From NCBI GenBank assembly GCA_932294295.1, contig OW028580.1, positions 26,482,896-26,546,895 of the forward strand: 64,000 bases of DNA, in the 5' to 3' direction. The notes under the pieces are model-generated. The model had not been told where the DNA came from. It did no database searches and saw only the letters and a list, made by a program, of their open reading frames with translations. This stretch comes from Alitta virens. Lineage: Eukaryota > Annelida > Polychaeta > Phyllodocida > Nereididae. A program made the translations under genes and the position numbers. Below are positions 20,869-31,529 of the stretch, one piece after another (position 1 is the first letter of the stretch; each line of letters starts with the position of its first letter).

Positions 20869-22810
20869 TTACTCGGTTGTGGTAGTTGGAGGCGTGGGCA
20901 CCAAAAAGGAGGAGTTATGGTCATCACCACCAACCATTCCCCCCACACTAGTGTTTAACAAGTAGCTGGTGAGAGAAACATCCTGAGGCGTGCTGCAATC
21001 CTGTGGTGACATGGAAGGACGACCGTGAGAAGGACCTGAAGTCAACCAGGCCTGACTGATAATCGTAGAAGATGTCGCAGGAGGGGGGATCGGTGCAGGC
21101 ACAGACGAAGAAGGGGCAGACGACACGAGAGCCTGGGGCGAAGGGCCGGACGGAGTAGCGAACATCCGGGCAGCAGGGCTGGATGAATGCTGTGCGAACA
21201 TCTGGGCAGCAGGGCTGGATGAATGCTGTGCGAACATCTGGGCAGCAGGGCTGGAAGAATGCTGATGATGAGGGAACATCTGCACAGCAGGGCCGGATGA
21301 ACTGGCTGTAGTAGCAGGAGCAGGGAGGACGAACTGCTGCTGCTGCTGCTGCTGCTGAGGGACAGGAGGCAGAAAGTGATGATGCTGTTGCTGTTGTAGT
21401 TGCTGTTGCTGCTGCTGTTGCTGTTGCTGCTGGCGCTTGCGACGATACGCCTGCTTAAACTGCATCAGGTTGTTTAAGGTTTGGGCCTGGTAATCCCACC
21501 AAGTGTCTGTGTCCATCTGCATCACCTCGTGGTAGATCATGTCCGTGAACACCCTCTTGGACAAGCTGCCTGAGTCCGTCGGCTGACTCAACTTGCTGTG
21601 CATGTCCCTCTGCAGATCGGTGGCTTTTTCAATCAGCTGGAAATAGGAAAAAACACAACATTAGAGTAAGTCACATGGCAACTGCAATAGCATGTGCATT
21701 ATTGACAATGTACTGAAAAGACACATCACCATACAGTGAACACTGGAAGTGCCAAGAAACAAAGCTACCACTTTCTACTATGGAAAAGCTACAACTTTAA
21801 AATGCAAGATTACAATTACAACTTTAAACTGCAAGATTACAATTACAACTTTAAACTGCAAGATTACAATTAGAACTTTAAACTGCAACATTAAAATACG
21901 ATTATCTTGATTATCATGGCAACTGAAGCAGTATACTTACTTGAGTGACAGCTTGTGTAGCAATTCCATCTCCACTAGCTGCAAGGCTGGATGAATCACA
22001 GTCATGATGATGACGAGGCTGACGTCTGGACGTCTTCTTGCTTGGAGGAGGGGCCCCCATCTTCCTCCTGCTGCTGCTGCTGCCGCCCTTGTAAGGCCCA
22101 CCCTTGGACCTGCTTGTATCCGAATCCCTGCCACCATCATCCGAACTATCCACAATGACCTCCTCAGCTTCAGACGTGTCATCCTCAGTGGTAGGTCTGT
22201 TGCTGCTGGATGGAGTTTTGGCTGATAAGCTCTGGGAAAGCTGCCCACCTTTCTTTCTTTTCCCAGCATCAACCCTCTTGATGTGGCGTTCGAGGTAGCC
22301 GAAATTCTCCATGATCCAGTTGTCCCGGTCTGTCAGGATTCTGGCGGCCCCACCAGAAGGCTTCTTGCTTGGATCCGTCAGCTTCCCAACTGAAGTGCGC
22401 ATTCAGTCAATCCAAGTTTTCAGCTGCTGCGCAGTACAACCCAGCTCCTTCGCCTTCTGGTCTATCATTCGCGATTTGATGTCTGTCCGCTTGTATTGAG
22501 CAAGCCGCCGGTTATACAACATCTCCTGGGAACGGTACCAGTCGGCCACATCTTGTTCCTGGTCATCTGTCAGGTTCAGGGCTTCCTTTTTCTGCCTCTT
22601 CGCTTTTGCTGCAGGTGGGGGTGGAGCTGCAGTAGGAGGTACTGCAGGTTCAGCAGGTACAACTGGCCCAGGTAAATCTGGCATGCCTTGCGGACTTTGC
22701 GGTCTTGAAGAGGTATTACTGGCTGCATCTTCTTCAACAGCAGCAGGTGCAGGTTCCTGTTGCACAACAGTCTTCTTGCCAGGCCTCCCCTTTCCTCTCC
22801 TAGGTGGCAT
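20869..22810 (-). pseudogene. MADF/Myb-like partner protein of Harbinger (two exons, one in-frame TGA)
   Basis: The start ATG at 22808-22810 has a good context (ACCATGC) and gives MPPRRGKGRPGKK; the open frame upstream starts only at a TTG. Exon 1 (22810-21941) encodes a basic, proline/alanine-rich N-terminus, then a MADF/SANT-like DNA-binding region (LTDDQEQDVADWY, ELGCTAQQLKTWID). A single in-frame TGA (22403-22405) follows; the same frame then resumes with MRTSVGKL and IMENFGYLERHIKRV. An intron (21637-21940, phase 0) has a strong GTAAGTAT donor and a pyrimidine-rich ATTTCCAG acceptor; it joins TQAVTQ to LIEKATDLQRD. Exon 2 has glutamine runs and three copies of AAQMFAQHSSSP-like repeats. 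About 545 codons in total. Known Harbinger partners carry the transposase into the nucleus and bind subterminal DNA; that role here is inferred. Confidence 0.75.
21637..21940 (-). other. Predicted spliceosomal intron in the Harbinger partner gene
   Basis: Minus-strand donor CAA|GTAAGTAT and acceptor TTTTTTCCTATTTCCAG|CTG. Removing these 304 bases keeps the frame (phase 0). The intron holds about four tandem copies of a roughly 22-base unit, ACAACTTTAAACTGCAAGAT and its variants. Confidence 0.75.
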
Positions 22811-22944
22811 GGTGGTTAATTCAAGAAACAGCAGTAGTAGCAGCAGCAGCAATCCAGAAGGTAATATCCAGAAGAAGTGGTGGATAATAAATCAATTAAT
22901 TCGATGATCAACGATGAACGGCGGGCGGTGGAATGATGCTTCTC

Positions 22945-22968
22945 CAAAGATGGCGGTTGTATATATAC
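22945..22968 (-). promoter_or_regulatory. Core promoter of the Harbinger partner gene
   Basis: A TATA-like GTATATATAC at 22959-22968 lies about 150 bases upstream of the ATG on the minus strand. AAGATGGCGG (22948-22957, plus strand) next to it resembles a YY1 site, which is common in mobile-element promoters. Inference from sequence only. Confidence 0.45.
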
Positions 22969-23569
22969 TCAGGCATCCGTACTCACTCCGTGTCAGTTTA
23001 ATTAACTCCGTCTTGACACCTTGTTCACTCCTGTATCTCCGCATTGACCTCGTGTGACACTGTGTACTTAACGGGGTTAACCGGGTCAAGCAAATGACAT
23101 GTAAACCCGCTTTCCCTGTTCACTCCGTTTAGACTCCGTGTTGGTCCTTGTTCACTCGTGTGGAACCGAGTTGCTCCTTGTGCTCTCCGGCGCGTACTTT
23201 TCACGCCCGGTTGACGCTGGACTTAGCCGGAGATCACACGATGTATTCCGGTGTCAATACGGAGGTCCCCGGAGATCGACGGAGTCTACTGGGAGTCTAC
23301 ACGGATCTACACGGACCAACACGGATTTAACTATTCCGGGATCTCCGGCATGAAAAATTAAACATGTTTAATTTTTTTGCCGGAGTCCCACGGTGTTACC
23401 GGACAATGCCGGACAATGCCGGACAATCCCGGACATGAACAAGATGTCTATACGCCTTTCCCCGGAGTATGCGGGAGTATTCCGGAGTTGTCCTCCGGGA
23501 CGCTCCTGCGTCTGATCCGGCTATGTGTGAAACCCCCTTAAGCAGCAGCTCACCCGTATCTGGCGTATC

Positions 23570-23714
23570 CAGGGGCGGACTGGGCCGCTGGGAGGCCGGG
23601 AGGTTTCCCGGTGGGCCGATGGTGTAAAAAAAAAATATATATATACCCAGAGATACATCTGGGCTGCTGTTACTCAAATTTCCAGGGCCACTATTTCATC
23701 CCAGTCCGCCCCTG
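23570..23714. mobile_element. hAT MITE, 145 bp, with 8-bp target duplication
   Basis: Perfect 15-base terminal inverted repeats CAGGGGCGGACTGGG start at 23570 and, as complement, end at 23714. Direct repeats GGCGTATC at 23562-23569 and 23715-23722 give the 8-base duplication diagnostic of hAT elements. No coding capacity. It lies 60 bases from the Harbinger right end. Confidence 0.92.
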
Positions 23715-23722
23715 GGCGTATC

Positions 23723-24420
23723 ATAATTACTTTCATTGAAATATACATCTATACTTTTAAGATAACTACATTATGGCCAATTTATTGTATATGACATTAC
23801 ACAATGGTTTTTTTGGCAATATCAACTGTATGATTATACACTGCTCTTATCCCATTATTAAAGCTCCCGCTTAAAACACACCTTTACAATATGTTTTCCA
23901 GATTATTCGCAATTCCATCATTATTTTTTATTTACATTAGGTCATTACAGTGCCAGGCTTTCATTGCAAGTTCCTATTCCTAAGATACTCATACATTATT
24001 CAGGGGTAGTATTACTATTTATATATTATATGTACATTGCATTACAGAATTGTTTTGTCTGTAAGTCGCCTATATCTATATACACCATTTTTATCACATG
24101 GAAACCACTACTGTTGCAAAAACAGCACACCCTTACAACATGTTTCATAGCTCATTATTCTACATTCCTAGATCATTAAACATTTTGTTATTAGAAAAGA
24201 TTCTTAGTCATATGATACTCAAGCATGTTTTTGCCACAGTGCCTTACTGTTTATAAAAGGCCGTTCCATTTCAGAAAAAATAAAACTTTTCTACAAAATC
24301 CCCTGTGTTGTCACTGCGTTGCTTTTACAGTCATTCCCCATATCATCAAACCTCTACTCAACGCCCAATCCTTTTTAGAAGGAATACTTATTTGTTCTCT
24401 GCATCAATTAACAGACTTTC
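23723..24420. other. No gene recognised
   Basis: AT-rich sequence, possibly a worn relative of the alpha block, but I cannot align it confidently by eye. Confidence 0.35.
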
Positions 24421-25470
24421 TTCATGATCATAACTGTAGATTTCCCCAAGACAAATTTGAGCATGAGGTGGAAATCATTCATAATTACTATGAAGTGGTC
24501 CCTACAGACGCCAGCACTAATTGTGCCTTCCCATTCAGATATCCTTGAGTTATTGGTCATTAACACGAAAAATGTGACATTCTCGAGTCACGCAGGAGTC
24601 AAAAAATTACTTCCTAAAATAGGAAAAACTCCACAGGCTACAAGTGACTATTACAATGTAACAGTTGATACATTTTGTAGAAAGATATTTTCGTGAGACA
24701 GCTACTGGTAATTGGAATTACTAATTGCTGAATTAAGTATGCGATTATTTCCAGATGATCTTTTTTTTTTTAATTATTTTATAATATTTATAGTGACTTT
24801 TAAATTAATTTTTCAATAGTTTCTTGTACTGCGCATTTACAAATAAAATATCATTACTATTTTTTCATCATTATTATAGTTGTGTAGTCTAAGCTACTTG
24901 TCACATGTTGAGTTTAGTGTTGGTTTTTTTTCTGAATATCTAACCTCTATAAACATATTGTGTAAAGAGACAAGCCTATAAACATAAATGTATACCCAGT
25001 AAAATCTTGGTTAAGCAAGCTCGATATAAATAATTTTGCAATTGAAATAACATCATTGGTTTCCTGATACAATATAGAAAAGAATGAAATGTTGCTTAAA
25101 ACAAGAAGAGAAATTAAGTAGAAATGTCATGACGATGAATAAAAGCGATTCCCCAGATAGCATTCCAACACATAGATGTCAGCGCGATGTCGGTGACGTC
25201 ATAACGATGTAGAAACGACGCTGGCCCGATTTGGAATGCTATCTTGGTTAGTATGGATGAAATTAAGCAGGTACTTGTTCAGCTTATATGACCAGCTGTA
25301 AGAGGCAGACATGATGATAAATGATAAAGCTTGAAGTTCAGATCGTGTTACACATTTACCCCATAGGTGGAACATTTTACTTGCCCAAGCACAGACGCCA
25401 AGCACAAGCACCACAATTTAATTTCTTCCATCGATCGATGCCCAGCTGAGATGTAGCTTACACAGACTGC
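24420..25470. repeat. Diverged extra copy of the end of block alpha
   Basis: The stretch 24440-24640 follows the same order as 33430-33487 joined to 44094-44200, and as 54260-54420: a CAAGACAAATTTG block, then TGCACC/TGCCTTCC, then ATCCTTGAGATATTGG-like, GCCATTAAC-like and ATTCTAGAGTCACG-like blocks. A SINE follows at 25275-25465, as in the other two copies. It also lacks Gypsy element 2, so it is a second, older witness of the uninterrupted arrangement. Confidence 0.5.
25275..25465 (-). repeat. SINE copy (AGCTGAGATGTAGCT variant)
   Basis: Family tail CTTATATGACCAGCTGTAAG, core TTACACATTTACCCCATAGG and ACTTGCCCAAGCACAGACGC, then CCCAGCTGAGATGTAGCT in place of a clear tRNA head. The same variant occurs at 44335, 54480 and 60945. 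Confidence 0.6.
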
Positions 25471-25924
25471 TCCGTTCTGGAGATGCTGAAGTGGTCTGGT
25501 TTAATATTGAAGTTATCTTATTTGTGAACTCTTTGTATTGCAATTTCCTTGTTGACCCTAGTGAGTTGGTCCTAAATTAAGGGCAGTGTCAATAATGAAG
25601 GGCTAAATATTGGGGCTTCACTGAATATTGATCAATGTTGTCTCAGACACCACATTGTTGTCTCTGTTGTCTGTTTTATTTCCATACTGTGTTTTATTTC
25701 ATGACTTGAAATGAAAGACAGCAGCAAATATATTGCTTCCTTTTGAGATGCACAAGCATGCTGAGGTCAATGACCCCGGAAGAGGAACTGCCTAATTGGA
25801 AACCATTTTGAATCTGTCCCGCAGCAAGAAAAGGAATATCTGTGATTTAATGGACTAGGTACCTATCAAAGACTGCTGTAATGGTTGCAACCATTAGTTA
25901 CAAAAGGAAACACAGGGTGGAACA
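25470..25924. other. No gene; partial resemblance to 54700-55140
   Basis: The stretch 25735-25830 (TTCCTTTTGAGATGCACAAG, GAGGTCAATGACC, ACCATTTTGAATC) resembles 55045-55130. This extends the duplicated landscape on the left side. No coding signal. Confidence 0.4.
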
Positions 25925-26527
25925 GTAACAAAAAAATTCTTAAAAACAAAAAAAGGAATATATATCTGGCAACGTGAACAATATTAGCAGTAGACAGCTG
26001 TCATTGTACAATCAGAAGGCTCCATGATGGCACTAAGCAGATAAGTTAGTGTTGAATGGTCTGGGGTGAAATGAAAGGAATGTATATACAAGATCATTTA
26101 TAATGAAGCTTTAATATAAACAAATGTATTAAAGTACAACAAAGGAAGTCAATTATATATCTAATTCTGGTAATAATGCTGTAAAATATAGGTAATGATT
26201 CAATGTGCTTATATAACATGATTAATATGGGTGCCAATAAAGAAAGCAATGTTTATATTTGTAAATATAACTGAGACACCATAGCAAGTTAAGTAAGAGT
26301 TTTAATTAGTAAAAGCTTAATTGTAATGCTGGAAACATAACTTTTCATTAGTTTCAGCAATCCTTGAAAAGATGAACAAATATATGGAATCATTACATGT
26401 AGTACTAGTAATAATAAAAATAAGTAATGATATGATGTGCATAAAATGGTACGGATATCGTAATGCTAGTCAGCGGCTCAACAAATCATCTTGTTATGCA
26501 ATATTTTGTCCTTACAAATTAATTAAC

Positions 26528-26549
26528 AGTCACATAATATTATGTGACT
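26528..26549. other. 22-bp perfect palindrome
   Basis: AGTCACATAAT followed by its exact complement, no loop. It lies in the part of alpha copy 1 that copy 2 lacks. Confidence 0.6.
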
Positions 26550-26582
26550 ATAACTTTGATGAAAGAAAAAAAAAATTCACTG

Positions 26583-26665
26583 AGCTGGATTCGAACCACT
26601 GTCACTATGTACAGTGTCGCCACACTCTAATTGGTAGTCTCTCCACTGGACCTCCAATCTGGTTG
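26583..26665 (-). repeat. tRNA-like SINE head
   Basis: The minus strand shows GGTCCAGTGGAGAGAC (A-box-like) and GTGGTTCGAATCCAGC (B box). A diverged copy lies at about 46098-46180. Not a functional tRNA by arm pairing. Confidence 0.5.
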
Positions 26666-28119
26666 TGAATTGAAGTTTTTTTTTTTTGAAGTGTAGGCTC
26701 TGTGTTCTATAAATAGTTTGCCTGGTAGTGAACAAACGATTTGTTTACTTTGTTTACTGCAGTAATACTCCATAGTTACAAGTTCAATTATGCCTAAATC
26801 TTTAATTTATAAACTTTGGAAGTTGTAACCAAGGATTTTAACTCAAAAATAAGGTGAATACTGCCCAGGTTAGTTGTGCATGAGCCTTTCTGGGTCGAAT
26901 ACATTAAAATAAGTGAAGAGGCCCCCCGACGGGTTCTTCATATACTGAACAACCAACCAAATCAAAGAGTCTAAAAGACTACACCCCCCCCCCCCCGGGT
27001 CCGTGACCTGAATATTTTCACCCAAAAAACCAAGTGTTCGTAATAATACCTGGCATTGATAACAAACCATATCAGTTACAGATCTATTGTGTCATAGGTC
27101 TAGATGCCAGATATAAAGAACAGAAAACAAAATGGTGGCAAGAAATAATTTTTATAAAAATGTGCGCTTTTGTCACAATATTAGTTGCACAGAAAACATG
27201 GAATTGCAAAGGAAATTGGAAAGGAAAACAAGTTTAAAATGTGCACCTCTATTAACAATAACAATATATAAGTAAAACATTATAATAATGTGCACCTTTT
27301 GCAAAGGGGAAAAACAAAACACTAGAAAAAAATTATAGTAGTGAAAAAGCTTGCACCTATATAAAGCCCCAAAAAACATCAAGAGTAGTAAAAAAAAACG
27401 AAGATACCTTTGTTGCTAAATTTGTTGCACCAACTTTCTTGCTTTTATCCCCTACTTACTTTGTCTGATCATGCGCAGTGTGCGTGCTCTCCTTAAGACA
27501 AAGGCAATAAAGAAGGTTTCCAATTTACTACGAAATGAAGGGTTCTTTTATCACAGTGAGTAAAACATAGCACTACATTATTTCTTCCAAGAGTTGCACA
27601 AGAAAAAGTGGACCATACTACTTATCTGTCTTACTTTAGTTCCTACCTTCAATTCTTATCTAACCTGATGTTCTTATCTACTGCATATCTCTAGATTCTG
27701 TTCTTTTCTCTTATCAACACGATTCAGGTGTTAAACAAGGGGATGTCTTACCTCAACTCATTAGCCTTACAAAGTAAAGTAAGTAGAATAAACCCAACTC
27801 CAAATGACATGTCATGTAATGTATACTCTCGCATAATAATTTCTGCATTTCTCAAATGTGTTGTGTTTCACTCTTTGGGGTTAATGTTGAATATAAAAAT
27901 CTTCAAATGTGAAATATGGGAAAGAAGGTCATGTCTGTAATAATTTCGAACCTTGCCATTGTAAGACCTCTTGGTGATAGACATAGGCTTCTACATCAAT
28001 ATTCAAATGAACGTTCAACTGTAGAGCTCTATTCAGAGCAGTAACAACTACCTGAAGATGCAACAAGCCCCAAAAAAACATTATTTGTTAAAACAATAAT
28101 CTAAATATGAGTACTTCTA

Positions 28120-28330
28120 TTATGGCTTCTGCATGTGTGAGTGGGTGGACTAGAGCTTTACCTCCTGTATTTTGCACCTGATAGGCTAATTAGGACAAGC
28201 AGGGATCATGGCAATGAGATGAAGGATGAAACAACCATCCAACTTAGGCTCGACCGGGAATCGAACATGAAACTCAGTGGTTGGAAGCCCAGCATGCTAC
28301 CACTGAGCTAGGCCCCTATCGCCGGCTTCT
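28120..28330 (-). repeat. Second tRNA-derived SINE family
   Basis: The minus strand reads CCTAGCTCAGTGGTAGCATG (A box), a CTTCCAA loop-like segment and ATGTTCGATTCCCGGTCG (B box). The non-tRNA body follows. The D arm is shortened and the acceptor stem does not pair. The copy at 47600-47820 keeps a perfect CCGGG/CCCGG T arm. Confidence 0.65.
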
Positions 28331-28599
28331 GCATGTATAGCTTGCTAGTTGGTATTACGATAGATATCAGGATGTGTTTAAATAGTGGTAACTTTTTCGA
28401 CTAACTAAGTCGAGCCTGAACGGAAATTTTAAGATGTACTGTACTCTGCAATTATATCTTAATTTGCTCGTTAAATAAATTCATGGTCGCAATTTCAGGC
28501 ATAAAAAAATTCTGCCCATGAATAAAGACACCAGAATTATTTGCTGTGACCTTGTGCCTGTCCTTCCTTGTCTGTTAAAGTGTCTTTTACTTTTCACAC

Positions 28600-28920
28600 T
28601 TTCTTGGAACTCACTCACTTTGGTTAATAAATCAATCCGTCTCTCTTGGATCGACAGACCAAATACAACCCTGACAGTCTCTATTCTTCAGGTGGCCCTA
28701 GAAGGTATAAATCACTGGGAAATGTAGAAAATCCATCAGTATAAACACTACTTTGCTTTTTGATAAGAGCAGAAAGCAAAAAAGACAATACAGAGACCGT
28801 TCATTAGGTTTGTCATGATGAATTGCCCATGCTGGAGTAATTCTATGTGTTTGGCACTTCATATAAATTAGTTGCCCGAATAATTAATCTTTGTGGTGCG
28901 TCTGGTTTGCAATTATTCAG
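28600..28920. repeat. Segment conserved in three diverged copies
   Basis: Matches 48085-48370 closely and 56255-56560 distantly. Shared blocks include AAATCAATC...CTCTC...GATCGACA and GAAAATCCATCAGT/GGAAATCCATCAGT with AAACACTACTT. The conservation is greater than that of the sequence around it. Coding status is unclear. Confidence 0.5.
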
Positions 28921-30319
28921 AACAATGTGAATGACCATTCATTATTTGATTGCAGTTTATGATTCATGCACAAAAAGTATAAACAATAATTCAATATTTG
29001 TTTTCTTATGCAATGGGAGTCCGTTTTGTTCTCTAACTCGTTGCTGTTTCCCAATTATACATTTTTTGGTTATATACTCAATATCCCGGATTCATAATTT
29101 TATATAAATTTTATATAAATTTGTTTTGTGTTTTAAAGCACGAACAAAAATTACAAACATTATTATCTAATATTTAACGTATGTGAATGGTTAAATAGTG
29201 ACAGAATATACATTTCAATGAGTTGAAAGACAAATTAAAATTAAATTTTATAATGGAACTGTATAGGAATCCTGCAGGGAACTAGCTTCAACAATATAAC
29301 ACGATTTTAGTAATACACAAATTTGTGCAGATCATTGTCCATGGATACCCATTTTAAAATAGATTCCAATGTAAAATGTCAAAGAAATTTCTATTCATGT
29401 GAAGACAGCTTTTATGTAATTATAAATGACTATATGAGGAAGGTTGTAAGCAGATGCCAACATTTTAAACAAAACGAATTAACAAAATTAATTAAATTAA
29501 TTTCAGTTGTCACGCAAGCATTACTGGGTTTACAAAACCTTCTTTTAATTATCTTGTGCTTTGTCTCAAAACCATATTGAAAATATACAATGTTAGAAAG
29601 AGAAAACTTAATTATAAGTGTCGTATAATTTATTCTTATTTCCAAGGCTGGCTGAAAAGTTCGTGTAAATAATTTTATTTCAATGTTATTCCAGTTTACA
29701 TATTTTGTTCTGTATAAAACAACATTTTTAAATCAAATAATCGTATGGTTACCTCACAACAACCTTACCTTTGTATTTCAATGTTACAGCAAACCATTAC
29801 TATTCACAGTTGAACTAAAGTGTCTCCTATCTACAATTTATCCTGAAATGAAACAGTTTTCTCCTCAGTCAAAAAACATGACCATAAAATAGACATCAAT
29901 TATATGTTACGACAGCAAAGAGATAACGTTTTCCTTATGCATCATTGTCCATAGAGTGTCTAGACACATTGTGTTGGTCCGCTTGTCGATACCTACCCAA
30001 AGTTACACAATAAACCTATTATATATGGTCAGTTACCTCATAATTCACACTTCTTATCAGTTTCCTGCTAATATTGATATTCTAGTGGTCATGCATCAAT
30101 GTAAGAATAGGACAGTCCCATGTGTTTGTGTCAAAGGGTGGGAGGAAGACCAGTAATTCATTGGCATATTTTTCACTTGAGAGATGAATGGTGACACCAA
30201 AATATTGGAAAAGCTTTCATCTTGATGGTGTTCTGAAAGTTGTTGAGGTTTTGTGGATGAAGTCCAGAGAGCTAAAGTTATGGAATAAAGAATATTTTGT
30301 TTTTGTAAAGTTTGTAGCT

Positions 30320-30750
30320 CTACGTGCACTAAGATCTATGCAGGGCAACTTGCTCTCAACAAAATCTTCTAAGTACAAGCCTTACGGGGATCGGTCATTT
30401 AAAGTAGTTGCACCAAAGCTCTGGAACGACCTGCCCCCATTAGACAAATTACTTCACTAGAGCCATTTAAAAAGAGCCTAAAGACTCATTTATTCAAGGC
30501 AGCATTTGACATCTGAACTCAGACAGTGTGTTTTATTGACTGTGTTTTTAACTTCAATTTATAGCTTTTGGATTTTAAAGATTTTACACTCTACAATTTT
30601 GAAATTTATGATCTTAAAGACTTCATAACTTTATCATTTTTTTATAATTTAATATTTTTATATCTGCTATATCTATTATTTTGTAAAGTGCATTAGAATG
30701 GGTTTTATTCAGATAATGCACTATAAATATGTAATAATAATAATATTAAT
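30320..30750 (+). mobile_element. 3' end of a CR1/L2-like non-LTR retrotransposon
   Basis: Reads LRSMQGNLLS, then YGDRSFKVVAPKLWNDLP, a motif typical of the reverse transcriptase C-terminus in CR1/L2/Crack-type elements; a stop follows early. The 3' untranslated part ends in a perfect 9-base stem (AGTGCATTA 30687-30695, TAATGCACT 30714-30722) and an ATA/AAT microsatellite tail, both usual for such 3' ends. 5'-truncated and dead. The alpha copy 2 version (50165-50545) has lost an internal part, so the insertion predates the duplication. Confidence 0.75.
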
Positions 30751-31328
30751 CAGACCAAGGTATTCATTATTTTTTCACAATGTATTCTTAGTCTGGTGGT
30801 TTCCTGATTATCATGTTCAATTAATTTTCAATCTTAGTAAATTTAATATGATTATCAAGAGTGGACATATTCAGTGAACCTTGCAAGTCAAATTTAAATT
30901 TGGACTCCCCTGATTTAATTGAATTTGGCATGCACTTTGGACGTATGCAAACAATTAAAAAAAAAAAAACAGAAAAATATGAGCAATTTAAGTGTTGAAT
31001 TTTCTATCAAGTTTGATGCTAGTTTTGCTAAAAGTCAACGTAGTCAATGTTTATTGAATATTGGTAAACATCCAAAAATATGCTGTAGTGTATTTTCATG
31101 ACTATGCAGATCAGTGTGAAATTTGATGTAATCATCATTTTCATTAGACAACATATCAAAACTGAGCATCAGTCAAAACATGAAACTGTTTACGCGGCAC
31201 TGACATAATTTAAAAATACCATAACTTCCTGTTTTATCCTGAAAATATTTCAGCCTGTCACATATATGTTCTTTATTTTTTATCTTGTTAGATTAAAGAC
31301 CTCTTGATAATCCAACTTTTGTTGCTTA

Positions 31329-31529
31329 TTAGTCACAAGGGTAGGCATTAATAATCATTACCATATAAGGAGCAGGGCTCTGGGGAAAATCAGGTGACAA
31401 TGTTCCTCCCTGGAGGACTCCATCCAGTGACAGATTGTCAATGTATTTCTCAGATGATGAATAGGCTTGAGTGGGAGGGAATATAAGGTTAATCTTGCCA
31501 TGTGAAGAGAATATAGTGTCAGTGAAGTG
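31329..31529 (-). other. Coding-like segment with GVLQGGTLSP motif
   Basis: A minus-strand open frame of about 66 codons without ATG. It reads SEKYIDNLSLDGVLQGG then TLSPDFP. Diverged relatives in the same frame lie at 44872-45117, 57890-57990 and 63020-63110, and many codon differences among them are synonymous (GTC/GTT, CAG/CAA, GGA/GGT). The 260 bases around it match alpha copy 2 without a visible difference. Either a reverse-transcriptase motif (the pattern [GV]xxQGxxLSP is typical) surviving from an old non-LTR element, or an exon of an unknown gene. Unresolved. Confidence 0.4.

Larger units (their letters stand above)
18824..23509. mobile_element. PIF/Harbinger DNA transposon with two genes
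   Basis: A 4.7-kb element bounded by GCAGGAGCGTCCCGGA (18824-18839) and its complement (23494-23509). It holds the two genes typical of PIF/Harbinger in convergent order: a HARBI1-type DDE transposase (plus strand) and a MADF/Myb-like DNA-binding partner (minus strand). Subterminal regions carry many ACACGGAT and CCGGAGT motifs, and GGACAATGCC-type units repeat three times at 23400-23432; these are plausible partner-protein binding sites. No clean 3-base target duplication could be read, so the exact ends are uncertain by a few bases. Both genes carry a disabling change, so this copy is probably inactive. Confidence 0.85.

Noticed and set aside
27034..27237. Small frame conserved in both alpha copies (also 46532-46720) with an in-frame 15-base difference
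   Set aside because: No ATG at the head (GTG), mostly amino-acid-changing differences, and simple shared ancestry of the duplicates explains the similarity.
29956..30156. 66-codon frame nearly identical in both alpha copies (49799-49999)
   Set aside because: Starts at GTG, no domain, and identity follows the general patchiness of the duplication.
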